A stretch of DNA of 64,000 nt from Bog-793 sp963803025 (GCA_963803025.1 CAWDKZ010000013.1:186001-250000), one strand, 5' to 3'. Positions 42,908 to 55,417 are shown, numbered from the stretch's first letter. Numbers and translations are program-made. Notes: generated from the sequence alone by a model not told the origin.

Positions 42908-44361
42908 GTCCCGGCGAGACACGGGACGTGCCGTACCGGTTCCCCGGCGCGACCGGGACGGCCGTCGTCACGGCGGCTCACGGCGGGCTCGCGCCCGGCG
43001 AGTCGTCGCACGTCGAGGTCACGGTGGCGGGTCGGATCATGCTCTTCCGGCCGCAGGGGGGTGCCGCCTTCGCCGACCTGCGCGACTGGACCGGATCGAT
43101 CCAGCTCTTCGCCGACCAGCACACGACGGAGCGGTTCGACGAGTTCATCCGGCTCGGGCTCGGCGACTGGATCGGCGCCACGGGCGAGGTGATGCGCACG
43201 CGCCGGGGTGAGCTCTCCGTGAAGGTCGCGGCCTGGCGGCTCCTGGCGGAGACGCGGCGGGGCTTCGGCGACAAGTGGCAGGGCGTCCACGACGTCGAGA
43301 CGCGCTACCGCCAGCGCGAGGTCGACCTCTGGGCGAACGAGGGGGTGCGGGAGACGTTCCTTTTGCGGTCGAGGGTCGTGCGCTCGATCCGGCAGAACCT
43401 CGACGAGCGGGGTTTCGTCGAGGTCGAGACCCCGATCCTCCAGGCGCTCGCCGGCGGGGCGAACGCCCGTCCTTTCGTCACGCACTTCAACTCGTTGCAC
43501 GCCGACTTCGTCCTGCGGATCGCGAGCGAGCTCTACCTCAAGCGCCTCGTCATCGGCGGATTCGAGCGCGTCTACGAGATCGGGAAGGACTTCCGCAACG
43601 AGGGGCTGTCGCCAAGCCACAACCCCGAGTTCACCGTCCTCGAGGCCTACCAAGCCTACGCCGACGGCGCCGACATGACCGATCTCGTGGAGGATCTCGT
43701 GTGTCAGGCGGCGATCGCCGCCGGCGGGGGTGGCGTGCTCCGCCACCAGGGTCGGGTCGTCGACCTCAGCCCCCCGTGGCGCACGCTCACGGTCGAGGAG
43801 GCGATCCGCGAGGTGACCGGCGTCGACTGCCCGCTCGACGGCGGCCTCGCCGAGCTGCGAAGCCGCGCCGGCGAGCTCGGAGTGCCGGTCGAGGACCGCT
43901 GGGGACCGGGCAAGGTCCTCAGCGAGATCTACGAGCGCACGACCGAGCACCAGCTGTGGGACCCGGTGCACGTGATCGATCACCCGCTCGAGGTCTCGCC
44001 GCTCACCCGCCGACACCGCGCCAAGCCCGGTGCCGCCGAAAGGGCGACCTCGGTGATCGCCGGCCGGGAGATCTCGGAGTCCTACAGCGAGCTCGTCGAC
44101 CCGGTCGACCAACGGGCGCGTTTCCTCGTCCAGGCGGCGGAACGGGCCGCCGGCGACGAGGAGGCCATGGCCGTCGACGAGGACTTCCTGCGGGCGCTCG
44201 AGCACGGGATGCCGCCGACGGGTGGCATCGGGATCGGGATCGACCGCCTCGTCATGCTGCTCGCCGACAAGGTGAACATCAGAGAGGTGATGCTCTTCCC
44301 GGCGTTGCGCCCGGCGTCGGCCGAGAAGCCCGAGGAAGCCGGGACCGGCGAGGACGCCTGA
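42904..44361 (+). CDS. lysS: Lysyl-tRNA synthetase (class II)
   Basis: It charges tRNA-Lys. An N-terminal OB-fold (VAGRIMLFRPQGGAAFADLRD) precedes the class II core: motif 1 (RQNLDERGFVEVETPILQ), motif 2 (IGKDFRNEGLSPSHNPEFTVLE) and motif 3 (GIGIGIDRLVMLL). From GTG 42904 it has 485 aa. An independent promoter upstream is not visible; it closes the vitamin/cofactor run and converges on the polyprenyl synthase gene. Confidence 0.95.
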   Translation: MSPGETRDVPYRFPGATGTAVVTAAHGGLAPGESSHVEVTVAGRIMLFRPQGGAAFADLRDWTGSIQLFADQHTTERFDEFIRLGLGDWIGATGEVMRTRRGELSVKVAAWRLLAETRRGFGDKWQGVHDVETRYRQREVDLWANEGVRETFLLRSRVVRSIRQNLDERGFVEVETPILQALAGGANARPFVTHFNSLHADFVLRIASELYLKRLVIGGFERVYEIGKDFRNEGLSPSHNPEFTVLEAYQAYADGADMTDLVEDLVCQAAIAAGGGGVLRHQGRVVDLSPPWRTLTVEEAIREVTGVDCPLDGGLAELRSRAGELGVPVEDRWGPGKVLSEIYERTTEHQLWDPVHVIDHPLEVSPLTRRHRAKPGAAERATSVIAGREISESYSELVDPVDQRARFLVQAAERAAGDEEAMAVDEDFLRALEHGMPPTGGIGIGIDRLVMLLADKVNIREVMLFPALRPASAEKPEEAGTGEDA

Positions 44362-44362
44362 A

Positions 44363-45358
44363 CTAGCTCGCCAGAGCCCGCATCGACCGGTCGAGGTCGT
44401 CGACAAGCCGCATACCGAGCCCGCGCAGCGCACGTGCCACGACGCCGTCGTCGAGGCGCCGCGCGATCTCGCCCGCCTCGATCGCATACCGGCGGGCCAC
44501 GTCCTGGGACTCGGCGATGCCGTCGGACTCGGCGACGAGAGCCCGGGCGAGCTCGACGTCCTCGTGGTCGAGTGGCCGGCCGAGCAAGCGGCGAAGCTCG
44601 GGGCCGACTCGCCGGTCGACGAGCGCCCGTTGGACGGGGAGGGTGTAGATCCCCTCGGCGAGGTCCTGTCCCGGGGGCTTTCCCGACTCCTCCTCGGTCG
44701 CGACGATGTCGAGGATGTCGTCGCGGATCTGGAAGACGAAGCCGAGGCTTTCGCCGAAGGCGGCCAGTGCTTCGGTGTCGCGCCGGTCGAGACCGGCGGT
44801 GAGAGCGCCGATGCGGCACGCCGTTCCCATCAGCGCGCCGGTCTTGTCGGCGATGGCTCGGAAGTAGTTCTCCACGCTGCGGTCGATGCGGTAGACGGAG
44901 CGGACCTCGGCGATCTGGCCCTGGCACAAGCGCGCGAGCGTCGTGGCGATCGTGGCGGCAATCTCGGTGCCGAGCGAGGCAGCGATCTCGGCCGAGCGCG
45001 CGAGCAGGAAGTCGCCGACGACGACGGCGAGCAGGTTCCCCCAGCGGCCGTTCACGCTGACGACGTTGCGCCGGCGGACCGCCTCGTCCATGACGTCGTC
45101 GTGGTAGAGCGAGGCGAGATGCACAAGCTCGACCGCCACGCCGCCGAGCAGGGTGTCGTCACCGACGGGATCGCCGTCGAGGGTCGCCGCGGCGAGCGTC
45201 AGCGAGGGACGGAGCCGCTTGCCTCCCGCGCCGATGAGGTGGGTCGCGATCTCGTCGACGAACGGCTCACCGGACAGGACGACTTCGCGCAGCGTCTCCT
45301 CGAGACGGGCGAGGTCGGACGCGGCAACAGGCAGCGCGAAGGGGTCCTGGGCTTTCAT
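44363..45358 (-). CDS. Polyprenyl diphosphate synthase (trans-isoprenyl, long chain)
   Basis: A 331-aa head-to-tail prenyltransferase supplying the side chain of menaquinone or a related long prenyl carrier. The first Asp-rich motif is HDDVMDEA (Asp 87, 88, 91), the second IRDDILDIV (213-217), with GGKRLRP at the substrate site. ATG 45358 begins the homologous part; longer frames upstream run into the clpC leader. A minus-strand TATCGT box sits about nine bases before ATG. The exact chain length cannot be told from sequence. Confidence 0.88.
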   Translation of the reverse strand: MKAQDPFALPVAASDLARLEETLREVVLSGEPFVDEIATHLIGAGGKRLRPSLTLAAATLDGDPVGDDTLLGGVAVELVHLASLYHDDVMDEAVRRRNVVSVNGRWGNLLAVVVGDFLLARSAEIAASLGTEIAATIATTLARLCQGQIAEVRSVYRIDRSVENYFRAIADKTGALMGTACRIGALTAGLDRRDTEALAAFGESLGFVFQIRDDILDIVATEEESGKPPGQDLAEGIYTLPVQRALVDRRVGPELRRLLGRPLDHEDVELARALVAESDGIAESQDVARRYAIEAGEIARRLDDGVVARALRGLGMRLVDDLDRSMRALAS

Positions 45359-45367
45359 CAGATCAGC

Positions 45368-45373
45368 ACGATA
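45368..45373 (-). promoter_or_regulatory. -10 box (TATCGT) of the polyprenyl synthase gene
   Basis: On the minus strand TATCGT lies nine bases before ATG 45358, suggesting a short or absent leader. Confidence 0.35.
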
Positions 45374-45475
45374 CGCCACCACCGCCGGCCGAGGGCAACG
45401 ACGGCGCCTCGTCGGACGACGCGGCCGCAGCCGAGGAATAGGTCTCGCGAGCGCCGTCGGCGGGGTACCTCCCGA

Positions 45476-45481
45476 TAGACT
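45476..45481 (+). promoter_or_regulatory. -10 box (TAGACT) of clpC
   Basis: TAGACT lies about 30 nt before the TTG start of clpC, with AGGGAG (45501-45506) between them as the ribosome-binding site. Confidence 0.4.
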
Positions 45482-45512
45482 GCGGGCAGCGTCGAACTCA
45501 AGGGAGTGCGAT

Positions 45513-48002
<2,490 letters not shown>

Positions 48003-48158
48003 AGCCGGCAGCTCCGGGTCCCTGGCCGCGGGCAGAGCGTGGCCGAAGACGGCTGCCGGTTCCGGCCGCGCTCGCCACGTCCGACCTCGCGGTGCCGGCG
48101 GGAATGCCGCGTCGCCACGGGGTGTTGCAAGAACGACGGTGACCGCGCAGGAGGAACG

Positions 48159-48571
48159 GTGCCCGAGGCGAACGACCCGAACCGCGAGATCATCGAGGAA
48201 TTCCGCGCGCATGATGGTCGTGTCGGTGGTCAGTTCGCGGGGCACCGTTGCTCCTTCTTCACAGCTCCGGCGCGAAGAGCTGTCGTGAGCGTGTGAACCC
48301 CGTCATGTACCAGCGGGTTCGGGGGGGCTACGCGATCTTCGCGTCCAAGGGGGGAGCCCCCTCGAACCCCGCCTCGTACCACAACCTCTGGGCTCATGCG
48401 CGCGCCACGGTCGAGGTCGGCGTCGAGACGTTCGAGGTGGTGGCCCGCGAGGACGACGTTGGACACGAGCCGATCTGGGAGAAGGAGAAGCGGGACTACC
48501 CTGGTATCGCCGGCTGCGTGGGGCGGACGACCCGCAGGGTCCCGGCCATCATCTTCGAGCCGGTCTCCTAG
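48159..48571 (+). pseudogene. Deazaflavin-dependent nitroreductase-like (Ddn/DUF385) gene with one-base deletion
   Basis: The GTG at 48159 behind GCAGGAGG begins PNREIIEEFRAHDGRVGGQFAG in one frame; the match continues in another frame from about 48242 as APLLLLHSSGAKSCRERVNPV, then YAIFASKGGAPSNPASYHNLWAH. One G is missing from the GGGG run at 48239-48242. The family are F420-dependent oxidoreductases that reduce nitroimidazoles and other quinone-like substrates; the C-terminal PAIIFEPV is complete. As given, translation would stop at 48294-48296. It may be an assembly error or a true pseudogene. Confidence 0.75.
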
Positions 48572-48680
48572 CTCCGACCGGGCGACCGGGTCACCCGGAA
48601 GAACCGCCTCGGCGCCCCGTCGGGATCGCCCAGGCGCGCGATCCTGGGTGCGACGGCCCCGGCCCCCATCCCCGGGCCGG

Positions 48681-48686
48681 TAGACT
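48681..48686 (+). promoter_or_regulatory. -10 box (TAGACT) upstream of carD
   Basis: TAGACT lies 104 nt before GTG 48790, so carD would have a substantial leader. The leader has no obvious regulatory element that I can name. Confidence 0.3.
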
Positions 48687-48789
48687 AAGAGCACGTCGTG
48701 GCCGCAGGTCGAGTCGGAACCATTCGTGGGATTCGCCGGGTCCGGTCTTTGCGGCGCGGGCAACCTTCTCGAGACGTGAGGAGTCGGGA

Positions 48790-49266
48790 GTGTTCGACGT
48801 CGGCGACAAGGTGGTCTATCCCCACCACGGGGCGGCGGTGGTCGAGAGGCGCGAGATGCGCGAGGCGTTCGGCAAAGAGCGCGAGTACCTCGTCCTGCGC
48901 CTCGCCTACGGCGACCTCACCCTCATGGTTCCCTCGGACAACACCGAGGAGGTCGGGCTGCGCGAGGTCATCAACGACGAGGAGGTCGAGGAGGTCTTCG
49001 CCGTCCTTCGCAAGAAGGAGGCGCGGATGCCGACGAACTGGTCCCGCCGCTACAAGAACCACGTGGAAAAACTGAAGTCCGGCGACATCTACCAGGTCGC
49101 CGAGGTCGTCCGGAACCTGTCGATTCGCGACAAGGACAAGGGACTGTCCGCCGGCGAAAAGCGCATGCTGAACCGCGCCCGGCAGATCCTCGTGTCGGAG
49201 CTGACGTTCGCGATCGGCGTGAGCGAGGCCGAGGCCGAGGAGCGGCTCAACGCCGCACTCCCCTGA
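48790..49266 (+). CDS. carD: CarD-family transcription regulator
   Basis: A 158-aa RNA polymerase-binding protein that stabilises the open complex at rRNA and other promoters and is essential in mycobacteria. The N-terminal Tudor-like RNAP-interaction domain is FDVGDKVVYPHHGAAVVERRE with LMVPSDNTEEVGLREV; the C-terminal helical domain carries a Trp contact (MPTNWSRRYKNH) and LVSELTFAIGVSEAEAEERL. It starts at GTG 48790. Followed 23 bp on by ispD, the same neighbourhood as in mycobacteria. Confidence 0.95.
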   Translation: MFDVGDKVVYPHHGAAVVERREMREAFGKEREYLVLRLAYGDLTLMVPSDNTEEVGLREVINDEEVEEVFAVLRKKEARMPTNWSRRYKNHVEKLKSGDIYQVAEVVRNLSIRDKDKGLSAGEKRMLNRARQILVSELTFAIGVSEAEAEERLNAALP

Positions 49267-49289
49267 CCAGGGCTCCGCGGGCCTCATCC

Positions 49290-49958
49290 GTGCCGGACAG
49301 CGTCTGGGCGATCGTCGTCGCGGGCGGTGAGGGTCGCCGCTTCGGCGGACCGAAGCAGTTCGCCGCGGTCGGCGGGCGCCTTATCGTCGAGTGGGCGGTC
49401 GACGCGGCGCGCACGGCGGCCGACGGCGTCGTGCTCGTCGTCCCGCCCGGCTCCGTCGGCGACGTGTCGCGCCACGCCGGGTGCTCCGTCGTCGCCGGCG
49501 GACCGACGCGGGCGGCGTCGGTGCGCGCCGGGCTCGCGCACGTGCCGGACACGGCCGGGATCGTGATCGTGCACGACGCGGCGCGTCCCCTCGCCTCTCC
49601 GGACCTCTTCGCCGCAGTGGTCGCGGCGGTCCTCGCCGGTTCGGACGGCGCGATCCCGTGCCTCCCGGTCGCCGACACGCTGAAGCGAGTGCGCGACGGC
49701 CGGGTCGTCGCGACGATCGACCGAGCCGAGCTCAGCACCGTGCAGACGCCGCAGGCGTTTCGCGCCGAGGTGCTCCGTCGCGCCCACGCCGGTGCGCCCG
49801 AGGCGACCGACGATGCCGCGCTCGTCGAGGCGATCGGGGGTTCGGTCGCCGTCGTCGCGGGTGAGACGCGCAACCACAAGATCACCGACGCGGGCGATCT
49901 CGCCCTCGTCGGCTCGTGGCTCGCCGCGGCGACTCCCCACGAGGCGGGGGGCGTGTGA
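49290..49958 (+). CDS. ispD: 2-C-methyl-D-erythritol 4-phosphate cytidylyltransferase IspD
   Basis: An MEP-pathway enzyme that transfers CMP to MEP. The nucleotide-binding start WAIVVAGGEGRRFGGPKQFAAVGG, the IVHDAARPL motif and TVQTPQAFR are diagnostic. From GTG 49290 it has 222 aa. Its stop overlaps the ispF start (GTGA). Confidence 0.93.
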   Translation: MPDSVWAIVVAGGEGRRFGGPKQFAAVGGRLIVEWAVDAARTAADGVVLVVPPGSVGDVSRHAGCSVVAGGPTRAASVRAGLAHVPDTAGIVIVHDAARPLASPDLFAAVVAAVLAGSDGAIPCLPVADTLKRVRDGRVVATIDRAELSTVQTPQAFRAEVLRRAHAGAPEATDDAALVEAIGGSVAVVAGETRNHKITDAGDLALVGSWLAAATPHEAGGV

Positions 49959-50440
49959 GCGAGTTCCGGGTCGGCCTCGGCGTCGACCTCCATCGCTTCG
50001 CCGACGAGGTGGGTGCCGGCGATCGGCCGCTCGTCCTCGGGGGCGCGAGGCTCGCCGGCGAGAGGGCCCTCGTCGGCCACAGCGACGCCGACGCCATTGC
50101 CCACGCCGTCGCTGACGCGGTCCTCGGTGCGGCCGGGCTCGGCGACATGGGGAGCCATTTTCCCGACACGGATCCCGCCTGGCGCGACGCCGACAGCCTC
50201 GAGCTTCTCAGCGCGGTGATGGTCAAGGTGGCGGCGCAAGGCTGGCGGTTGGTGAACGCCGACTGCACGCTCGTCGCGGAGCATCCCCGGGTCGCCGAGG
50301 TGCGGGGCGAGATGGTCCGGCGGCTGTCCGCCGCCGCGGGCGGGCAGGTCCACGTGAAGGCGACGCGCCCCGAAGGTCTCGGGAGCCTCGGCCGCGCGGA
50401 AGGGGTCGTGTGCCTAGCCGTCGCGCTCCTCGAGCGGTAG
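49955..50440 (+). CDS. ispF: 2-C-methyl-D-erythritol 2,4-cyclodiphosphate synthase IspF
   Basis: The MEP-pathway step after IspE. The zinc site is in GLGVDLHRFAD and LVGHSDADAIAHAVADAVLGA; LGDMGSHFPDTDP, DCTLVAEHPRV and KATRPEGLGSLGR complete the family set. From GTG 49955 it has 161 aa. Its 3' end overlaps the rlmB start by 31 bases. Confidence 0.93.
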   Translation: MSEFRVGLGVDLHRFADEVGAGDRPLVLGGARLAGERALVGHSDADAIAHAVADAVLGAAGLGDMGSHFPDTDPAWRDADSLELLSAVMVKVAAQGWRLVNADCTLVAEHPRVAEVRGEMVRRLSAAAGGQVHVKATRPEGLGSLGRAEGVVCLAVALLER

Positions 50441-51279
50441 CGCTGCACGCGGCGCGGCCGCGGCGTCTCCGGAACGATCGTGCGGAAGGCGGCCTCGGTG
50501 GCGAACAGGTCGAAGGGCGCCGCGCCGTTCGTGAGCTCCTCGCCGCGGGCCGCCGGGCCGTGCACGAAGTCGTCATCGCCGAGGGTCAGGACGCCTCGAC
50601 GCTTCTCGATGAGGTGATCGCGCTCGCACGAGCCGCCAGGGTGCCCCTGCGGTCGGCGTCGCCGTTGGATCTACGCGCCATCGCCCGTAGCGAGACTCCC
50701 CAGGGTGTCGTGGCCCGGGCCGCGCCCGTCGAACCGGTCGAGCTCGACGCGCTCGTCACGGGGAATCCCGGCCGCGGGCCGGCGCGCACCCCGGACGGGG
50801 CCGTGCCCTTCATCGTCGTCGTCGCCGAGGTGACCGATCCGCGCAACCTCGGGGCAGTCCTGAGGAGCGCCCTCGGTGCGGGGGCGACGGGTGTCGTGCT
50901 CGCCCGACGGCGGACGACGCACCTCACGCCTTCGGCGCTGAAGGCGGCGGCGGGAGCGGTCGAGCACCTGCCGATCGCCCTGGTTCCCGGGATCGGACCG
51001 GCGCTCACGGCTCTCAGCGCGCGCGGCGTCTGGACCGTCGGACTCGACCCCGAGGGGGAACGGGTGCTCGACGAGCTCGAGATCGCGACCGAGCCGCTGG
51101 CGATCGTCGTCGGCGCCGAGGGACGCGGACTCGCGCCGCTCGTCAAGAAGCGCTGCGACATCCGCTGCCGGATCCCGCTTTACGGGCCGGTCGAATCGCT
51201 GAACGTGTCCGTCGCCGCGGCGGTCGCGCTCTTCGCCATCGCCAGCCGACGGCACGACGCCGGACATCGGGCGGGGTAG
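50410..51279 (+). CDS. rlmB: 23S rRNA 2'-O-methyltransferase, RlmB/SpoU family
   Basis: A SpoU-class, knotted methyltransferase of 289 aa. An N-terminal L30e-like substrate domain (GGEQVEGRRAVRELLAAGRR) precedes the SPOUT domain, with motif 1 VVAEVTDPRNLGAVLRSALG, motif 2 AIVVGAEGRGLA and motif 3 RIPLYGPVESLNVSVAAAVALF. The RlmB type modifies G2251 of 23S rRNA; TrmH-like specificity is an alternative. The GTG at 50410 overlaps ispF by 31 nt. Confidence 0.88.
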   Translation: MPSRRAPRAVALHAARPRRLRNDRAEGGLGGEQVEGRRAVRELLAAGRRAVHEVVIAEGQDASTLLDEVIALARAARVPLRSASPLDLRAIARSETPQGVVARAAPVEPVELDALVTGNPGRGPARTPDGAVPFIVVVAEVTDPRNLGAVLRSALGAGATGVVLARRRTTHLTPSALKAAAGAVEHLPIALVPGIGPALTALSARGVWTVGLDPEGERVLDELEIATEPLAIVVGAEGRGLAPLVKKRCDIRCRIPLYGPVESLNVSVAAAVALFAIASRRHDAGHRAG

Positions 51280-51426
51280 GGTCCACCGGGCGGGACACCG
51301 GATCGCCTGGCACGTCGACGACGGGCGCAACGACCCCGATGCGACCGCGCCGGCGTGGTCGCTGTGGCGACTGCGGAAATCGCCCGTCGGTGTTCGCCGG
51401 CGCGGGCTCGTCGACGATTCGACGCT

Positions 51427-52698
<1,272 letters not shown>

Positions 52699-52739
52699 TG
52701 CCGCGGCCTCCTCGAATTGACCCTGTGCCGTCCCTTGCG

Positions 52740-52745
52740 ATCCTA
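52740..52745 (-). promoter_or_regulatory. -10 box (TAGGAT) of gltA
   Basis: On the minus strand TAGGAT lies about 40 nt before GTG 52698, with the ribosome-binding site GAGGAGG between. Confidence 0.4.
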
Positions 52746-52857
52746 GGGCGAAGAATGAAATGGACCCGCTCGCCAGCGGTTCCCGGCAATCGGGATGTCA
52801 CCCGGAAGTGCCGGGCTACCGGGTTCTCGCCCCTCGCGGAGCCTGCCCGCCGCGGTG

Positions 52858-53301
52858 TCAGCTCTCCAGCGAGATCCTGTACACGTTGGTTTCCCGGCGG
52901 GTGAAGCCGAGCTGCTCGTACAGCCGGTTCGCGTCTATCCGCGACGGGCGCGAGGTGAGGTCAACCGTCCGGCACCCGGACTCGGCCGCCAGTTTGAGTG
53001 CGATGCCGACGAGTCGTGAGGCGATGCCCCGGCCCCGGTGATCGGGATCGACGACGACGTCCTCGATCCAGGCCCGCCGTCCCGTCGGGACGGCGAACAT
53101 CGCGAGCGACAGGGTGCCGACGATGACGCCGTCGAGACGCGCCACGAACACCGTCGCCGTGCCCGATGAGACGAGATCCTGCAGTTCGGCGAAGTCGGGT
53201 GGAGGTGTCGACGAGAGGTGCGGGACGAGGCGCGCGATCGCCCCGGCGTCGTCGGCCGTCGGCTCGGTGAGCGCTTCGACGGTGATCTGGGATTCAGGCA
53301 T
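52858..53301 (-). CDS. GNAT-family N-acetyltransferase
   Basis: 147 aa. The acetyl-CoA-binding motif A is VVVDPDHRGRGIASRLVGIAL with the R/Q-x2-G-x-G/A loop; the C-terminal NRLYEQLGFTRRETNVYRISL is characteristic. ATG 53301 begins the fold. It lies downstream of no obvious partner; the acceptor is unknown. Confidence 0.82.
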   Translation of the reverse strand: MPESQITVEALTEPTADDAGAIARLVPHLSSTPPPDFAELQDLVSSGTATVFVARLDGVIVGTLSLAMFAVPTGRRAWIEDVVVDPDHRGRGIASRLVGIALKLAAESGCRTVDLTSRPSRIDANRLYEQLGFTRRETNVYRISLES

Positions 53302-53361
53302 TCCCGCCGAGCGTACCGAAGCGCACCGACGCGGTCGCCGAAGTCCGCGAACGAGGGCCGT

Positions 53362-53367
53362 TAGGCT
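53362..53367 (+). promoter_or_regulatory. -10 box (TAGGCT) of the PAC2 gene
   Basis: TAGGCT precedes GGGAGG (53380-53385) and the GTG start at 53392. Confidence 0.35.
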
Positions 53368-53391
53368 GGAACGGGACCCGGGGAGGCGGCT

Positions 53392-54294
53392 GTGGGAAAC
53401 ACCCCGCGCAGGAAAGGGAATCTTCGCCCGTTCCGCTTCGTCTCGCGCCGGGGCATCGCCCAGGGCGTCCGCCTCGCCGGACGCCCGCGCGTCGAGCACC
53501 CGCTGATGCTCGTGGCATTCGAGGGTTGGAACGACGCCGCCGACGCGGCGTCGTATGCGCTCACGAACCTCTCGCGCGCCTGGCAGGCTGCTTCTTTCGC
53601 CGAGATCGACGCCGAGGAGTTCTTCGATTTCACCGAGACCCGTCCGGAACTCACGGTCGTTGCGGGGCTGGTGCGCGAGATCACCTGGCCCGCCACGGTC
53701 TTCTCGGCCGCCCCCGGTCCGGTCGACGTCGTGTTCGCGCGCGGACCGGAACCCCAGCTCCGCTGGCGCGCCTACTGCGACGCCTTCGTTGAGCTCGCCC
53801 TCGCGTTGCGAGCCCGGCGGGTCGTCCTGCTCGGCGCTTACCTTGCTGAGGTGATGCACTCGCGGCCGGTTCCGCTGGCCACGACGGGCAGTGATGCCGC
53901 GGTCACGGGACTGGAGGGCCTCGCCCTGTCGCGCTACGAAGGGCCGACTGGAATCGTCGGCGTCCTCGGTGCCTCACTCGCCGACGCCGGGATCCCCACG
54001 GTCGCAGTCTGGGCGAGCGTCCCTTGCTACTCGATCCCCGTCTCGGCCAAGGCCGCGCTCGCCCTCGCCCAGGCCGCGACCCGGATGATCGGTCGGCCCG
54101 CCGACCTGAGCAAGCTCGCCGGGGAGGCTCTCGAGTACGAGCGCCAGATGGACGAGCTCGTGGGGGCGGACGAGAACGTCGCGGCTTACGTCGCCCGCAT
54201 CGGCCGATCCGCGGACCTGGGCGCGTCGGGGCCGTCGACGGAGGGCCTGACCGAGGAGATCGAGCGCTACCTGAGGGACGAGCCACCCGAGTAG
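53392..54294 (+). CDS. PAC2-family protein
   Basis: A 300-aa protein of the family related to proteasome assembly chaperone 2, common in actinobacteria with or without proteasomes. Motifs are PLMLVAFEGWNDAADAASYA, AEIDAEEFFDFTETRP and VVLLGAYLAEVMHSRP, where the latter resembles the nucleoside hydrolase-like Rossmann core. The C-terminus is an acidic helix. The molecular function is unknown; no proteasome genes are adjacent. Confidence 0.82.
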   Translation: MGNTPRRKGNLRPFRFVSRRGIAQGVRLAGRPRVEHPLMLVAFEGWNDAADAASYALTNLSRAWQAASFAEIDAEEFFDFTETRPELTVVAGLVREITWPATVFSAAPGPVDVVFARGPEPQLRWRAYCDAFVELALALRARRVVLLGAYLAEVMHSRPVPLATTGSDAAVTGLEGLALSRYEGPTGIVGVLGASLADAGIPTVAVWASVPCYSIPVSAKAALALAQAATRMIGRPADLSKLAGEALEYERQMDELVGADENVAAYVARIGRSADLGASGPSTEGLTEEIERYLRDEPPE

Positions 54295-54338
54295 GGCGTG
54301 TGCACCCGCGAGCGGCGGCTCCCGCGCGACGATGGTCC

Positions 54339-54539
54339 ATGGCCGTACGGGAGGATTGCCGCCACTACGTCATGCAGACCGTGCGCGGCGCGGAGCGGCT
54401 CGAGCGGTGCAAGCTCGGCGTCAACGAGCCGGTTCCGTTCGCCTGCCCGGACGGTTGCGTCTTCTACGAGAAGCGCAGCACCTCGTCGGCCGGCTGGAGC
54501 GTCTCCCGGGAGGGTGGCGAGGCGCCGCCGGCGCCCTGA
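54339..54539 (+). CDS. Small Cys-containing hypothetical protein
   Basis: 66 aa. It has four Cys in CRHYVMQTVRGAERLERC and FACPDGCVFYEKR, a spacing suggesting a structural zinc or Fe-S site. Short actinobacterial proteins with the CRHY...CPDGC layout exist, but I cannot assign a function. ATG 54339 starts 44 bp after the PAC2 gene; translation initiation signals are weak. Confidence 0.6.
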   Translation: MAVREDCRHYVMQTVRGAERLERCKLGVNEPVPFACPDGCVFYEKRSTSSAGWSVSREGGEAPPAP

Positions 54540-54557
54540 AGGGTCGGTGGCGCGCCC

Positions 54558-55397
54558 TCACCGGGTGACGCGGGTCGCGCCGGCGGAACCGTTCTCGACG
54601 GCCGTCCGGCTCAGGTTGCCCGAACGGAACCCCTCGAGGTCGAGCGTGACGTGGCGGTAGCCGGCCGACCGCACGGCCTCGACGACCGACTCGCGCGCTG
54701 CGAGCGCCCGTCCGAGCTCGTCGAGACCGAGCTCGATGCGCGCGCGCTCGCCGTAATGGCGGACGCGCACGACCCGGAATCCAAGCGCGCGCAGGGCCTT
54801 CTCCGCGCGTTCGACCCGGCCGAGCGCGCCGAGGGTGACGGGGGTGCCGTGCGGGATGCGCGACGCGAGACAGGGCGCGGCTGGCTTGTCCCAGGTCCGC
54901 AGGCCGAGTCGCCGGGAGAGCTCCCGCACGTCGCGCTTCGCGAATCCCGCGTCGACGAGCGGGAAGACCGCGCCGCGCTCGCTCGCCGCGCGTTGACCCG
55001 GCCGGTAGTCGGCGAGGTCGTCGAGGTTGACGCCGAGGGCGATCGTGGCGCCCTCGGTCCTGGCCGGCCCGGCGAGCACGTCCATGAGCTCGCGCTTGCA
55101 GTGGTAGCAGCGGTCGAGGTCGTTGCGGGCGTAGGACTCGTCGGCGAGTTCGTTCGTCTCGACGACGAGGTGCCGAAGTCCCCATTCGATGGCGAGCGCC
55201 CGGCAGTCGGCGAGCTCGTCACGGGCGAGCGACGCCGACGACGAGGTCACGCAGAGGACCCGCTTCGCACCGAGCGTCCGGTTCGCGACGTATCCGAGGA
55301 GCGCCGAGTCCGCGCCGCCCGAGAACGCGACGACGACGCGTCCGAGCTCGCCCAGGACGGTTTCGAGGCGGCCGAGCCCGCGGGCCGGGGAGGTCAC
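54558..55397 (-). CDS. larE: ATP-dependent sulfur transferase LarE
   Basis: 279 aa, PP-loop protein that adds sulfur to the nicotinate-derived precursor of the nickel-pincer cofactor. The PP-loop is FSGGADS; GVNLDDLADYRPGQRAA and PCLASRIPHGTPVT carry the family core, the latter with the Cys that donates sulfur in the sacrificial type. A CYHCK motif adds two further Cys, as in the LarE variants that bind an Fe-S cluster. larB and larC lie about 31 kb upstream. ATG 55397. Confidence 0.9.
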   Translation of the reverse strand: MTSPARGLGRLETVLGELGRVVVAFSGGADSALLGYVANRTLGAKRVLCVTSSSASLARDELADCRALAIEWGLRHLVVETNELADESYARNDLDRCYHCKRELMDVLAGPARTEGATIALGVNLDDLADYRPGQRAASERGAVFPLVDAGFAKRDVRELSRRLGLRTWDKPAAPCLASRIPHGTPVTLGALGRVERAEKALRALGFRVVRVRHYGERARIELGLDELGRALAARESVVEAVRSAGYRHVTLDLEGFRSGNLSRTAVENGSAGATRVTR

Positions 55398-55417
55398 CGG
55401 GACACCGTCGATCCCTC

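Noticed and set aside
45153..45512. N-terminal extension of ClpC to 949 aa
   Set aside because: Sequence before TTG 45513 is non-homologous and runs antisense to the polyprenyl synthase gene.
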